Positions 35,176 through 43,855 of a stretch of DNA of 64,000 bases are shown here, one piece after another. The position numbers were made by a program, and so were the translations under genes. Location: positions 62,001-126,000 of the forward strand of contig JAJDAC010000017.1 in NCBI GenBank assembly GCA_029262065.1. The letters are read 5' to 3'. Origin of the DNA: Candidatus Krumholzibacteriota bacterium (GTDB taxonomy: Bacteria; Krumholzibacteriota; Krumholzibacteriia; JAJRXK01). Numbering within the stretch: position 1 is the stretch's first letter; each line of letters opens with the position of its first letter. Under the pieces are notes generated by a model. It was not told where the DNA came from and made no database searches. It saw only the letters and a program-made list of their open reading frames with translations.

Positions 35176-36485
35176 GGGCGAAGTACGTCGAAACCGGCGA
35201 CTTCGACATCGCGATAGTAGTGACGAAGAATGTCCTCGGCGTCGATACCATCGCGGGCCATGGCCAACGCACCGGTTTGGCACAGGCCGACGCCGTGCCC
35301 GAAACCACCGCCGCGCACGCGAACGCCCACCAGCGCCTCGCCCTGGTAGAGGTTTTCGACTTCGAACATCGTACTACGCAGAATCGAGAAACGGCTGTGC
35401 ACCGGACGAAGCACCCAGCGAATACGATCGCCCCATACCTCGAAGTCACCGCTGTCGGTCATGACGCGCAATACCTGAACGCGCCCGGAACGATCGCGCG
35501 ATCCCACCTCGAGTCCACGCAACGTGCCAATGGCGGCTGCCCCGTCTTTGGATTCGGCGGGAAGATATTTGCGGATGGCATCGCCCAACTCCCGGGCGCT
35601 CCAGACTTCGGTCCAGCGAAAATGCGGACTGTGGCTGCACCAGCTGGCACGACCCTCCCCCGCATCTCTCCGCCCCACGAGGTAATCAGCCATTTCCCGC
35701 GCCCACACATCGGACAACGTGCTGGTGTGACCACCACACGTACTGCTGTAGTAGGCCCTGATGAGGCTGCCGTCGTGCACCAGAATCTGACCGCGCGTTT
35801 GTTTGATGGCACGGTCGGCCACCGGATGAACGCCGGTTACACCACGGTAGACCTGGTCGGCCTCATCGTCGTGCACGTCGAACCCACGGCCGTCCCAATG
35901 CCCCAGGTGCGAGTACGTATAGGTACGAGCAGCGATCGCCTGGGCCTTCACGGCTTCGAGTGCCTCTTCCTCAGGGCGCCCGATCTCCCAGGGAACCACG
36001 CCACGCAGATACTCTTCGATGCCCAATCGGTTGACGAGGGTCACCGTGCGTCCCCCCGAGCGGCGCACCACCAACTCGCCGGCAAAGTTGTCCGCCCCCA
36101 CCGTCCACGCGGCCGACTGACCACGCCCGGTGGCCCGGAGAACGACGGCGTCGACGTCGACCGTCGCCAGGGCCTGGCCGGCGTGTTCGATCACGATGCC
36201 ACCAGGCTCGACGTAGGCGCGCCAGGCGCCCGACTTGCCGCGTGCCACGACGGTTCCGTCTTCGGTGGCCAGCTCAACCCTCGAGCTGCTGGCGAAGCGT
36301 ACCTCGGCCTGATTCACGGTGAGCGCCACGCGAACCAGCCCCGCCCCCTCGTAGCTCCGCGAGCCCGCCACCGAGTGCACGGTGCAGCCCAGCCCAACCA
36401 CGGCCAGTGATATGAGGAACATTCGAGCCAAAGCCACTTGCAACCCGCCCATCGTGAGACCCGCCTTGCGATTCATACCGTGCAT
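35172..36485 (-). CDS. SpoIID/LytB-domain lipoprotein, putative peptidoglycan lytic enzyme
   Basis: About 437 residues with a lipoprotein signal (MFLISLAVVGLGCTVHS; lipobox LGC), so likely anchored in the envelope. The SpoIID domain is clear: GIEEYLRGVVPWEIG, EALEAVKAQAIAARTYTYSH, TRGQILVHDGSLIRAYYSSTCGG, HTSTLSDVW, and a C-terminal GGGFGHGVGLCQTGALAMA. SpoIID is a lytic transglycosylase acting on stem-peptide-free glycan. ATG 36485 or 36476 follow the anmK stop. Its place between murQ-anmK and NagZ suggests it makes the anhydro-sugars that the others recycle. Confidence 0.87.
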   Translation of the reverse strand: MHGMNRKAGLTMGGLQVALARMFLISLAVVGLGCTVHSVAGSRSYEGAGLVRVALTVNQAEVRFASSSRVELATEDGTVVARGKSGAWRAYVEPGGIVIEHAGQALATVDVDAVVLRATGRGQSAAWTVGADNFAGELVVRRSGGRTVTLVNRLGIEEYLRGVVPWEIGRPEEEALEAVKAQAIAARTYTYSHLGHWDGRGFDVHDDEADQVYRGVTGVHPVADRAIKQTRGQILVHDGSLIRAYYSSTCGGHTSTLSDVWAREMADYLVGRRDAGEGRASWCSHSPHFRWTEVWSARELGDAIRKYLPAESKDGAAAIGTLRGLEVGSRDRSGRVQVLRVMTDSGDFEVWGDRIRWVLRPVHSRFSILRSTMFEVENLYQGEALVGVRVRGGGFGHGVGLCQTGALAMARDGIDAEDILRHYYRDVEVAGFDVLRP

Positions 36486-36495
36486 CCGCGCATGC

Positions 36496-37710
36496 TTACA
36501 GAGTCGGGGCATGAATGCAACCGAGCACGAGGTCCCGCTGCGCCCCCGTAATGGGCGCCACCCCCGCCGCCTGCGCCTGTAGTGTAAGCCACGCCAACAG
36601 CGCGAAATCCACGGCCTCCTTGGCGTCTCCGTTCTCGCCCAGGGCTTCGATCGGCTCCACCCGGGCGCCCGGCAGGGTGCGGCGAAGCGCCTCCATGACC
36701 GCCTCGTTCCTGCGACCGCCGCCAGTCACGTAGACGCCCAACGGCACATCGCCGCAGCGGCGCCAGTTGCCCAGCTGGTCCAGAAACGATGCCACGGCGC
36801 GGGCCTCCACTTCCACGATTGTGGCCAGCTGGTCTCGTGGCTCGAGATGGCCCGCGTGCTCGAGAAATTCCGACACGAACGGTTCGCCGAATTCCTCGCG
36901 ACCGAAACTCCGCGGCAGCGGGGCCCGGACCCAGGGCTGACGCAGCAGTGTTTCCACCAATGCCGCATCGGGCTGCCCACCCAGAGCCAGTTGTCCTTGC
37001 ATATCGAATTCTTCGCGACCACCGGTCTGTCGGCGCCGCAATTCGTCCAGGGGGAGGTTCGCGGGACCCACATCACCAGCAAACATATCGCGACTCGCGG
37101 CCTCAGCCCCCGGCAGGGCCGTGAGATTGGCCACGCCGCCCAGATTCAGCAACACGCGATCTTCTTCGATGCTGGCGCGCCACCGCAGGTCGGTCGCCGG
37201 CACCAGGGGCGCGCCTTGACCTCCCGCCGCGAAGTCGGCGCTGCGAAAATCGTTGATGACCACGGTGTCCAGGGCCACGGCCAACGCACTACCCGACAAC
37301 ATCTGCCAGGTGTGCCGCGGTTGCGCCGTGGGTTCGTGAGCCAAGGTGATGCCGTGTACGCCGACGAAGGCAACAGCGGACGGCATCAGACCCTCGCGTC
37401 GACATAGACCCTCGGCCGCGTGGACATGGTCGTGCACCACCATCTGTCGTAGCGCGCTCAGCTCAGCCACGGTGGTGGTCGCGCCCTGCGCCAGTTCGCG
37501 CACGCGCGCCACGTTGCAACTGCGGAACCCGAAAGTGTCGAAAGCACGCAGGGACCACTCGCCGCCGGCACCGATCTCAATGAGCCCGACGTCGATGCCA
37601 TCGAGGCTCGTGCCGCACATCATGCCCATGACGAGGGTTGGGGCTTGCCGCAGCCGCGCATCCAGACGTGCCGCCATATTGTCGTGGAGTCCCTGAATCG
37701 GCCGGGTCAC
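36496..37710 (-). CDS. anmK: Anhydro-N-acetylmuramic acid kinase AnmK
   Basis: Opens and phosphorylates 1,6-anhydroMurNAc to MurNAc-6-phosphate. N-terminal VMGMMCGTSLDGIDVGLIEI is the ATP-binding signature; INDFRSADFAAGGQGAPLVP and LNLGGVANLT are family motifs; VTGGGRRNEAVMEAL is the C-terminal sugar-kinase motif. 404 residues, slightly long at the N-terminus. GTG 37710 overlaps the murQ stop (GTGA), giving translational coupling; the product is the MurQ substrate. Confidence 0.95.
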   Translation of the reverse strand: MTRPIQGLHDNMAARLDARLRQAPTLVMGMMCGTSLDGIDVGLIEIGAGGEWSLRAFDTFGFRSCNVARVRELAQGATTTVAELSALRQMVVHDHVHAAEGLCRREGLMPSAVAFVGVHGITLAHEPTAQPRHTWQMLSGSALAVALDTVVINDFRSADFAAGGQGAPLVPATDLRWRASIEEDRVLLNLGGVANLTALPGAEAASRDMFAGDVGPANLPLDELRRRQTGGREEFDMQGQLALGGQPDAALVETLLRQPWVRAPLPRSFGREEFGEPFVSEFLEHAGHLEPRDQLATIVEVEARAVASFLDQLGNWRRCGDVPLGVYVTGGGRRNEAVMEALRRTLPGARVEPIEALGENGDAKEAVDFALLAWLTLQAQAAGVAPITGAQRDLVLGCIHAPTL

Positions 37711-38621
37711 GAGAGTGCCTTCCGCAGGCGTCCTTCGGCGCGCTCGAGACGGGCATCGGCTTGCGCGCGGTCGATTCCCAGTTTCAACATGAGCACCGCC
37801 GGCTTCACCGCGTAGTCGGTCTGATCGAGCATGCGCGAAGCATCTTCGTACTCACAACCGGTAAGCGCCATGACCAGGCCCTTGGCCCGCTCCATGAGCT
37901 TCTGGCTGGTGGGCGCCACGTCGACCATGAGGTTTTCGTAGGTTTTGCCAATGCCCACCATCGCCGCCGTGGAGATCATGGTGAGCATCATCTTCTGCGC
38001 CAGGCCCGATTTCATGCGCGTACTTCCGGCGATGGCCTCGGGGCCCACCACCACCTCTACCACCTGATCGGCCACCGCGGCGTGGTCTTCGTCGAGTTCG
38101 TTGCATACGAGAAACGCAGTCCACGCTTCCCGCTCGCGCGCGCGGGCCAAGGCGCCACGTACGTAAGGCGTACGGCGACTGGCCGAGATACCCACGACCA
38201 CGTCGTGCGGCCCCACCGACGCGTCGTCGACGGCGGTCGCACCGGCGGATGCGACGTCCTCGACACCCTCCTTGCTGCGCACCAACGTCTCATATCCGCC
38301 GGCAATCAGCCCGGTCACCATACCCGAAGGCGTACCGAAGGTCGGCGGACACTCGGCCGCATCGAGCACACCCAGACGGCCCGAGGTACCGGCGCCCACG
38401 TAGAGCAATCGGCCGCCCTGGCGGAAGGCCGCAACCACCCGGTCAACGATGATCGCCAAGTTGGGAATCTGCGCGCGCACGGCGTCAGCCACCGTGCGGT
38501 CTTGATCGTGGATCGCGGCCAGTACCTCTTGGGTGCTGGCCAGGTCGATGTCGCGGGTGGCGGGATTCCGCCGCTCCGTGGTCAGTTGCTGCAACGTGGC
38601 GAAGAGCTCACGATCGTCCAG
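37707..38621 (-). CDS. murQ: N-acetylmuramic acid 6-phosphate etherase MurQ
   Basis: Cleaves the lactyl ether of MurNAc-6-P to GlcNAc-6-P and lactate. Motifs: LTTERRNPATRDIDLAST, LLYVGAGTSGRLGVLDAAE with ECPPTFGTP, DVVVGISASRRTPYV, and STRMKSGLAQKMMLTMIST. The first ordinary start codon is TTG 38594, which has no ribosome site and cuts the conserved N-terminal helix. A CTG at 38621 lies exactly 7 nt after GGAGG (38629-38633) and restores DDRELFATLQQ; an in-frame TGA at 38640-38642 blocks anything longer. I therefore propose a CTG start. Confidence 0.92.
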   Translation of the reverse strand: MDDRELFATLQQLTTERRNPATRDIDLASTQEVLAAIHDQDRTVADAVRAQIPNLAIIVDRVVAAFRQGGRLLYVGAGTSGRLGVLDAAECPPTFGTPSGMVTGLIAGGYETLVRSKEGVEDVASAGATAVDDASVGPHDVVVGISASRRTPYVRGALARAREREAWTAFLVCNELDEDHAAVADQVVEVVVGPEAIAGSTRMKSGLAQKMMLTMISTAAMVGIGKTYENLMVDVAPTSQKLMERAKGLVMALTGCEYEDASRMLDQTDYAVKPAVLMLKLGIDRAQADARLERAEGRLRKALS

Positions 38622-38676
38622 GACGCTACCTCCGTGTATTCATCCCTTGCGCGCCGGCCGGCCCTGCCCTGATGCG

Positions 38677-41600
38677 TCAACGCATGAAGACCAGACGCCC
38701 CATTTCGCCGCGAGCGGTCGCGCTACCGTCGCTCGCTTCCAGTCGATACATGTACACGCCGTTGGCCAATTCGTCACCCTCTTGGTCAAGACCATCCCAG
38801 GTGAACACGAAGTCCGTGGTGGCCGCCGTCAGCGATTCCTGAAGTTGGTGCACCACACGACCGCGCAGATCGTACACGGTCAAACTCACCCGATCCACCA
38901 CCCGCGTCGCGCGACCAATGAAGCGCACGGGACCGTTGCTGGGGTTGGGAAACGGGAAGTGCTGCTGTAGCGACAGGTCTACCGCCGCCACCTGGCTCAA
39001 CGCGAAAGAAGTCTCCACGCCGGAGAGCGACAAGCGAAGTACCTGCGGCACCGAACCATCGCGTCCGGTAGCGGTGAACTGCACGCGCCACGATGTGTCG
39101 TCGCCCGACAGCGCCGTGGTCTGCAGTCCGGTAACATCGCCTCCGTCAATGGAGGCCGCAATGGTGGCCTGCGGTACCGCAACCGCCGCGGTAAATTCCA
39201 TGGTCACCTCGGCCGAACTGCCGGCCGGGAAGCCGCCTGATCCTTCGGCCACGGGCTCGCCGTCGATCGTAACCGACAGTTCGAACGGGACCGTGAATGC
39301 GTACGAGCGCGGGCGCACCGAGGGGTAGGATCCGTCGTAGGCGTCGACCGATACCGTGTAGCTCTGTGGGTACACCGTCAACGCCAGGCTTCCCGTGCGC
39401 TGACGTGGATCGCTTCCCACGGGCAGGTCGACCGGGTAGTCCCGCCCCACACTGTCCGATACTTCCACGCGATCAACGCCGGCAAACGCAGCGCTATCGA
39501 ATGACAGCGCCAGGTCGGTGGAACCCGGCGCGGGGCGCAGTTCCGCACCGTCGGCCAAGGGCTGACCGTCGGCACGCAGGTCGACGGTCGGCGGTCCGGC
39601 CGTGAGCCGCAGCAATGGATCACCCAGCATGTTGTACTGCGCCATCATCTGCCGGCGGTCGTTCAATGAAGTGGCCAGTACGTCAGTCTCGGCCTGGCCC
39701 ATGACTTCGGCCAACAGCAACTGGCTGGGTAGATTACCGTCGCCCACCAACCCCGTGACCCGACCCTCGAGAAACAGCTGGCGCGTGATCAGCTCCATGT
39801 ACCCCGCGTTGGCCTGAAGAAACTCGAACCCGCTGCTGCCATAGGTAGCAATGGCGCCCGTGCTTGTTTGCGTCACCAACACCTCGCCGATGGAACGGGT
39901 CGCGCTAGTGAGTTCATCTTCCTGCAGGAAATCGGACACGTGGCATCCCATGCCAAAGAACAGGAACGGCCGACCTTCGTTGCGCAGATTGGCCAGCGTG
40001 TTCAATTGAACGAATCCCTCGTGGCCCAGGACGTTGTAGTTGGCATGACCCTGGTAGGCCACCACCAACCAGCCCTGGCTCAGGAGGTTTACCAGCGAGG
40101 GCGTGACGACCGTGTTTACCGACTGCGACACCAGACTTCGTTCCGCCGCGGGCCGCCCTTCGCAGGTGGTCATGGCCGTCTCGCGAAAGCCCTCGGTAAA
40201 GGTATCGAGATCCCACAGCTCGCCCGAGACCTGTCCGTTCAGCGCTCTCGTTACCCAGCGGGAAGAACTGTCCTGGCTGGCCGCGAAACGATCTTCGAGG
40301 CTGTCGTATCGATAACAGTTGGTCGCGGTCGAGAAGTAGCTGGTACTCCAGGCGTCGTCGGCCATCCACAGCGTGCGCTCTCGCCATTCATCGTCCACCG
40401 AAGGCTGCTCGTAGGTCAGGATCTTGGACACCATGGCATCGAGCTGACCGTTCGTGTTGGCGGGAAGCCGTCCCACCAGCATGTCGGGTCCCTGGTTCAG
40501 GGTGAACGGGTAGTTCTGGTCTGCACCGAAGATGCCGTACCACTTGTCGGAGGCCAGCAGTTCGTTGGTATCGAAGGTCTGGATATGCAGGCTGGGTGGA
40601 ACGAAATCTTCGGGTGTTTCGTCCACGGGAACCTGACGCGCGTTTTCATTCGCGTCGCCCACCAACAGGGCGGCTTCCGCCCCCCAAGCCGTGTACGCAT
40701 ACTCCAGGAATTCCTTGATGGCTTCGGGCGACTTCAAGCCACCGGAAAACTGGTCGTAGATATCCTGTACGTTCACGTAGTTGTAGTCCCAGCCGAACAG
40801 ATCGTTCTGGCGGCGCCAGTCCAACCAGGGCTCGGTACCCGCGCGATAGCTCTCGGGCCCAATGGCCAGCACCTGCGACACGGGAGTCGACGCCACGACG
40901 TCGAACACCGGGTCTTCTTCCACATCGCGGGTAAAGAGCTGACGAATGCGCCGATCGATCAGACCCACGAATTCACGCTGCTCGCCGGCTGCCTGTGGCA
41001 CGCGCAGGCTCAGCGTGAACTCGGCCCCGTCGGCCACCACGTTGACCGGCGACAAACTGATGACCCGTGGCGCCCGCAGGTCCGTCACGTCGAACAGCAA
41101 CACGCCGGCTTCACTGAAGCCGGTGACCTCGATATCGACGTCTCCGCCCGACTGGTTCGTATGAAAGAAGGCCCGATCAGAGCTGGCCTGATATAGCCCC
41201 TCGTAGGCTAGTCGCACCGAAGCCAGAAACGAAGCCGGTGCACCCGACACGCCTCCCGCGCCGTTCAGGCGCGCCATCTCGAAATTGATGGGCCCGTGCC
41301 CGAAGTTGTCGGCGGGCACGGTCGCCGTGGTCAATGCGCGCTCGAATGCGCGGTCGAAGCTGGCGATGTTTACCTCGGTCAATTGCTGCCGGGTGCCGTC
41401 CTTCTCCAGGTTGAACCGTACGATCGTGGGGTTCGTTCTGATGCGTGTAACCACGCTCCAAGCCACGGTTACATCGGTTCCCGCGCGCGGATGCACCAAC
41501 TCGATGCTGCGTACCACCTGCGCTTCGGGGTTGCTCTCGACGTTTTCGTCGAAACGGTTCCAGTGGTACCTCGGCTCCGAAACAGACCGCGGGTTGTCCT

Positions 41601-42879
41601 GATACCCCGAGTCGCCGCTGAACAATTCGTCACGCGCGTAGAACGGCTGCGGCGACCCCTGCGACGCGCCGAGGGTTTCGGTGGCCATGCGCGCCCAAGC
41701 GTCCGTGCCAGGGTCAGCGGCCACCATCCAGTAGATGTTGGCGTTGTTGAAATTGTCCGGGCGTTTGATCGAAATGGCACGGAACGTATCGCCGTCAATC
41801 TGTCGAGCGGCGGCGTCGTCTTCGGCACTCACGCCGTGGAAGACCAGCACGTCGCCGGCGGCAAGCGTGCCGTTGGGATCGGGGCTGCCCAGGAAGTGCA
41901 ACGGTACGTCCGCGGCTACGGCCGCGGGATACGAAGCATCGAGGGGATCTCCCGCCCGACGTTGATACAACCTGATGAAGCGGCGCGGAATGTCAGATGG
42001 GAAGCCCGCGCTGAACAAGTTGGCTCCCGTAATGCGATAAAGCCGCGTCTCGGCCACCTGGATCCGGAATTCGCTGCTCTGGAACGCGGCGTCGTCCAGC
42101 GGCGCCACGCCACCCACACGTTTTTCGGCATCGTCACGGGGTGTTTCCCACGCGCGCAGTCGTTGGCTTTGCCTTGGGGAAAGTGTCTTCCAGTTGCCGG
42201 CAACCTCGGGGTTCAGCACACCCAGGGACAGTCCCTCGCGGCCGGCGCGTTTGGGTCGGGCAAGATCGCTGGCGCCAGAACTGGAAAACGAAACCGTTAC
42301 CTCGATTACTTCGGCCAAGGTAACGGCGCCCGAACCGACATCGTAGAGCACGGGATCAATCGTAATGGGCGCCGCGTAGTGACGACGCATGTAGACGGCT
42401 TCGCCCAGGCGAACGAGCGCGTTTTCGCCACGCGCGAACGACGCGTAGCCATCGGCTTCGATCAGTTCTTCGGAGACCCGGGGTTGGCCAAACTCGGCGG
42501 ACCGACCAACGCGGGGCGTGGGCACGGGCGCGAGACGACCGCGGCCCAGAGGAGTTCGTTTGATGACCCTCGAGGTGACCCTGGCTTCGCCCGCGGGCGG
42601 CAGGGCGATCCACTTGCCCCACGAAGGCAGGGTCGGCAGGCCTGTTTCGCCCCCGGGCACGGTGCCCGGCAGATGGATGCGCTGATAGTCACGATCGCCG
42701 TTGGGCAGCGACTCCAGCCGCGCCTCGTCGAACGACACGCGGAATTTCAACTGACTGGAAGTGCTTTCAAGGATTTCCACATCCACCGCGGCCCATGCCG
42801 TGATTGCGGATGACAGGAAGACGATCGATAGGGCCGTAATGAGTAACAGACGTACGGGGCCCGGGTACACAACGCGCAA
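38677..42879 (-). CDS. Gingipain-like C25 family cysteine peptidase with FlgD-like C-terminus
   Basis: About 1400 residues, exported (signal VRLLLITALSIVFLSSAITAWA). The N-terminal ~500 residues are beta-rich propeptide-like regions. The C25 catalytic pair is visible as His in AYQGHANYNVLGHE (residue ~945) and Cys in FFGMGCHVSDFLQE (~979). Then come Ig-like domains and a C-terminal FlgD-like/T9SS type A-like region (FPFPNPSNGPVRFIG, LTVYDLRGRVVHQL, LANGVYMYRLEASD). C25 family proteins are usually secreted by type IX secretion. TTG 42879 has AAGGAG 6 nt upstream; a GTG at 42900 is the longer option. Directly downstream of the paralog array. Confidence 0.86.
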   Translation of the reverse strand: MRVVYPGPVRLLLITALSIVFLSSAITAWAAVDVEILESTSSQLKFRVSFDEARLESLPNGDRDYQRIHLPGTVPGGETGLPTLPSWGKWIALPPAGEARVTSRVIKRTPLGRGRLAPVPTPRVGRSAEFGQPRVSEELIEADGYASFARGENALVRLGEAVYMRRHYAAPITIDPVLYDVGSGAVTLAEVIEVTVSFSSSGASDLARPKRAGREGLSLGVLNPEVAGNWKTLSPRQSQRLRAWETPRDDAEKRVGGVAPLDDAAFQSSEFRIQVAETRLYRITGANLFSAGFPSDIPRRFIRLYQRRAGDPLDASYPAAVAADVPLHFLGSPDPNGTLAAGDVLVFHGVSAEDDAAARQIDGDTFRAISIKRPDNFNNANIYWMVAADPGTDAWARMATETLGASQGSPQPFYARDELFSGDSGYQDNPRSVSEPRYHWNRFDENVESNPEAQVVRSIELVHPRAGTDVTVAWSVVTRIRTNPTIVRFNLEKDGTRQQLTEVNIASFDRAFERALTTATVPADNFGHGPINFEMARLNGAGGVSGAPASFLASVRLAYEGLYQASSDRAFFHTNQSGGDVDIEVTGFSEAGVLLFDVTDLRAPRVISLSPVNVVADGAEFTLSLRVPQAAGEQREFVGLIDRRIRQLFTRDVEEDPVFDVVASTPVSQVLAIGPESYRAGTEPWLDWRRQNDLFGWDYNYVNVQDIYDQFSGGLKSPEAIKEFLEYAYTAWGAEAALLVGDANENARQVPVDETPEDFVPPSLHIQTFDTNELLASDKWYGIFGADQNYPFTLNQGPDMLVGRLPANTNGQLDAMVSKILTYEQPSVDDEWRERTLWMADDAWSTSYFSTATNCYRYDSLEDRFAASQDSSSRWVTRALNGQVSGELWDLDTFTEGFRETAMTTCEGRPAAERSLVSQSVNTVVTPSLVNLLSQGWLVVAYQGHANYNVLGHEGFVQLNTLANLRNEGRPFLFFGMGCHVSDFLQEDELTSATRSIGEVLVTQTSTGAIATYGSSGFEFLQANAGYMELITRQLFLEGRVTGLVGDGNLPSQLLLAEVMGQAETDVLATSLNDRRQMMAQYNMLGDPLLRLTAGPPTVDLRADGQPLADGAELRPAPGSTDLALSFDSAAFAGVDRVEVSDSVGRDYPVDLPVGSDPRQRTGSLALTVYPQSYTVSVDAYDGSYPSVRPRSYAFTVPFELSVTIDGEPVAEGSGGFPAGSSAEVTMEFTAAVAVPQATIAASIDGGDVTGLQTTALSGDDTSWRVQFTATGRDGSVPQVLRLSLSGVETSFALSQVAAVDLSLQQHFPFPNPSNGPVRFIGRATRVVDRVSLTVYDLRGRVVHQLQESLTAATTDFVFTWDGLDQEGDELANGVYMYRLEASDGSATARGEMGRLVFMR

Positions 42880-43036
42880 GGTAGACTCCTTCCAACTCAC
42901 CGGAGTGAAGCGTTGCTCAGGGGGTCGGCGGCAGCCTACGGGATGTGTCCCTCAGGGGGTAGCGTTCGGCGCCTGGAGCGTTCACGCCGACTGTGGAGCC
43001 AGGAACCGTGCATCCACAGCCTCTATTGTAGCGCGG

Positions 43037-43146
43037 CCAGGCAACACGGGCAAGGCGCCGGAACCAAGGACCGTGCCTGGCCGCCTCTTGGTCAGGCAAC
43101 GCGAGCAAGGAGCCGGAGCGAAGAACCGTGCCGGGCCGCCTCTTGG
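43037..43146. repeat. Two tandem copies of a 55-bp hairpin-bearing repeat
   Basis: Copy 1 43037-43091 and copy 2 43092-43146 abut exactly and match at roughly 47 of 55 bases; a partial third copy is at 42995-43030. Each copy holds an inverted repeat around the loop GCCTCTT. The last copy forms the terminator after the first array gene. Confidence 0.75.
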
Positions 43147-43156
43147 CCCGGCACGG
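43126..43156 (-). terminator. Terminator of the first array gene
   Basis: Perfect 12-bp stem (CCGTGCCGGGCC / GGCCCGGCACGG, plus strand) with a 7-nt loop, starting 7 nt past the stop at 43163; TTCTTC follows on the minus strand. Confidence 0.72.
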
Positions 43157-43162
43157 CAGTAT

Positions 43163-43735
43163 TCACTGGTCCACGAACTCGGACTTCACGCCCCCGAAGC
43201 TCTTCTGGCCGGCGTTGATCGCCGCGGCTCCGATGTCGTCGAAGTCGTGGATCTCTGAATTGCCCGAACAGTCGAGGAACGAAGGCCCCATATTCTGGCC
43301 CGCGATCGACGGCAACAGACCGATTCGGAGGTTCTCGGCGGGCGCCAGGAGCATCGCGGTGTAATCCACCAGCACCACCGTGTAGCCGGTGTCACAAGTG
43401 CCCATACCCACGAGCCAGTCATCTTCGGTACCGATGTTGATTGCGGTGCCTGGACGTGCCTCCCGGCCGGTCACCGTGATGCCATCGGGCACATCCACCT
43501 CGAATTGATAGCCACGCAGACCACCGCTGATCTCGCTGGCCACCACGTAGAAGTGGAACGCCTGGAGCGCCCCTACCTGGAGCGATGATTTGATCTCGTT
43601 CTCCGCGAACGAAATGCTGACCTTCGACGCCACTGAGGGAGACGCCGCGAGCACCAGGGCCATGGCAACGGATAGGCCGCCAACCCCTGCAAGAAAACGA
43701 ACGTGCCAGCGGACGGACTTGAATCGACCGTCCAT
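43163..43735 (-). CDS. Small secreted array protein A, C-terminal SFGGVK tag variant
   Basis: 190 residues from ATG 43735 (GGAAGG upstream). Signal peptide VRFLAGVGGLSVAMALVLAA, then a single beta-rich domain (LQAFHFYVVASEISGGLRGY, QFEVDVPDGITVTG, GTAINIGTEDDWLVGMGTCD, TGYTVVLVDYTAMLLAPAEN). The order matches the other array members: leader, FYVVA strand, a [GN]xxINxG turn and a VG.G.C segment. The C-terminus QKSFGGVKSEFVDQ is the most divergent copy of the shared tag and has three extra residues. No enzyme motifs; a cohesin-like sandwich is possible. It has its own promoter and terminator. Confidence 0.78.
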   Translation of the reverse strand: MDGRFKSVRWHVRFLAGVGGLSVAMALVLAASPSVASKVSISFAENEIKSSLQVGALQAFHFYVVASEISGGLRGYQFEVDVPDGITVTGREARPGTAINIGTEDDWLVGMGTCDTGYTVVLVDYTAMLLAPAENLRIGLLPSIAGQNMGPSFLDCSGNSEIHDFDDIGAAAINAGQKSFGGVKSEFVDQ

Positions 43736-43807
43736 GAGGGTTCCTTCCTTTGCTGGAAGCACTTTTGATCGGCGGGAAGCACCGAACGTGCTGATGGTCA
43801 CCTTGTC

Positions 43808-43837
43808 ATTATAGCCGTCTCAAAGGTGACCCCTCAA
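43808..43837 (-). promoter_or_regulatory. Promoter of array gene A with flanking inverted repeat
   Basis: TTGAGG (43832-43837), 18-bp spacer and a perfect TATAAT (43808-43813), about 70 nt before the start at 43735. A 7-bp inverted repeat, GGTCACC at 43797-43803 and GGTGACC at 43825-43831 on the plus strand, straddles the -10 box and could be an operator. Confidence 0.6.
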
Positions 43838-43855
43838 GCGCGCTTCGGAAATGCG

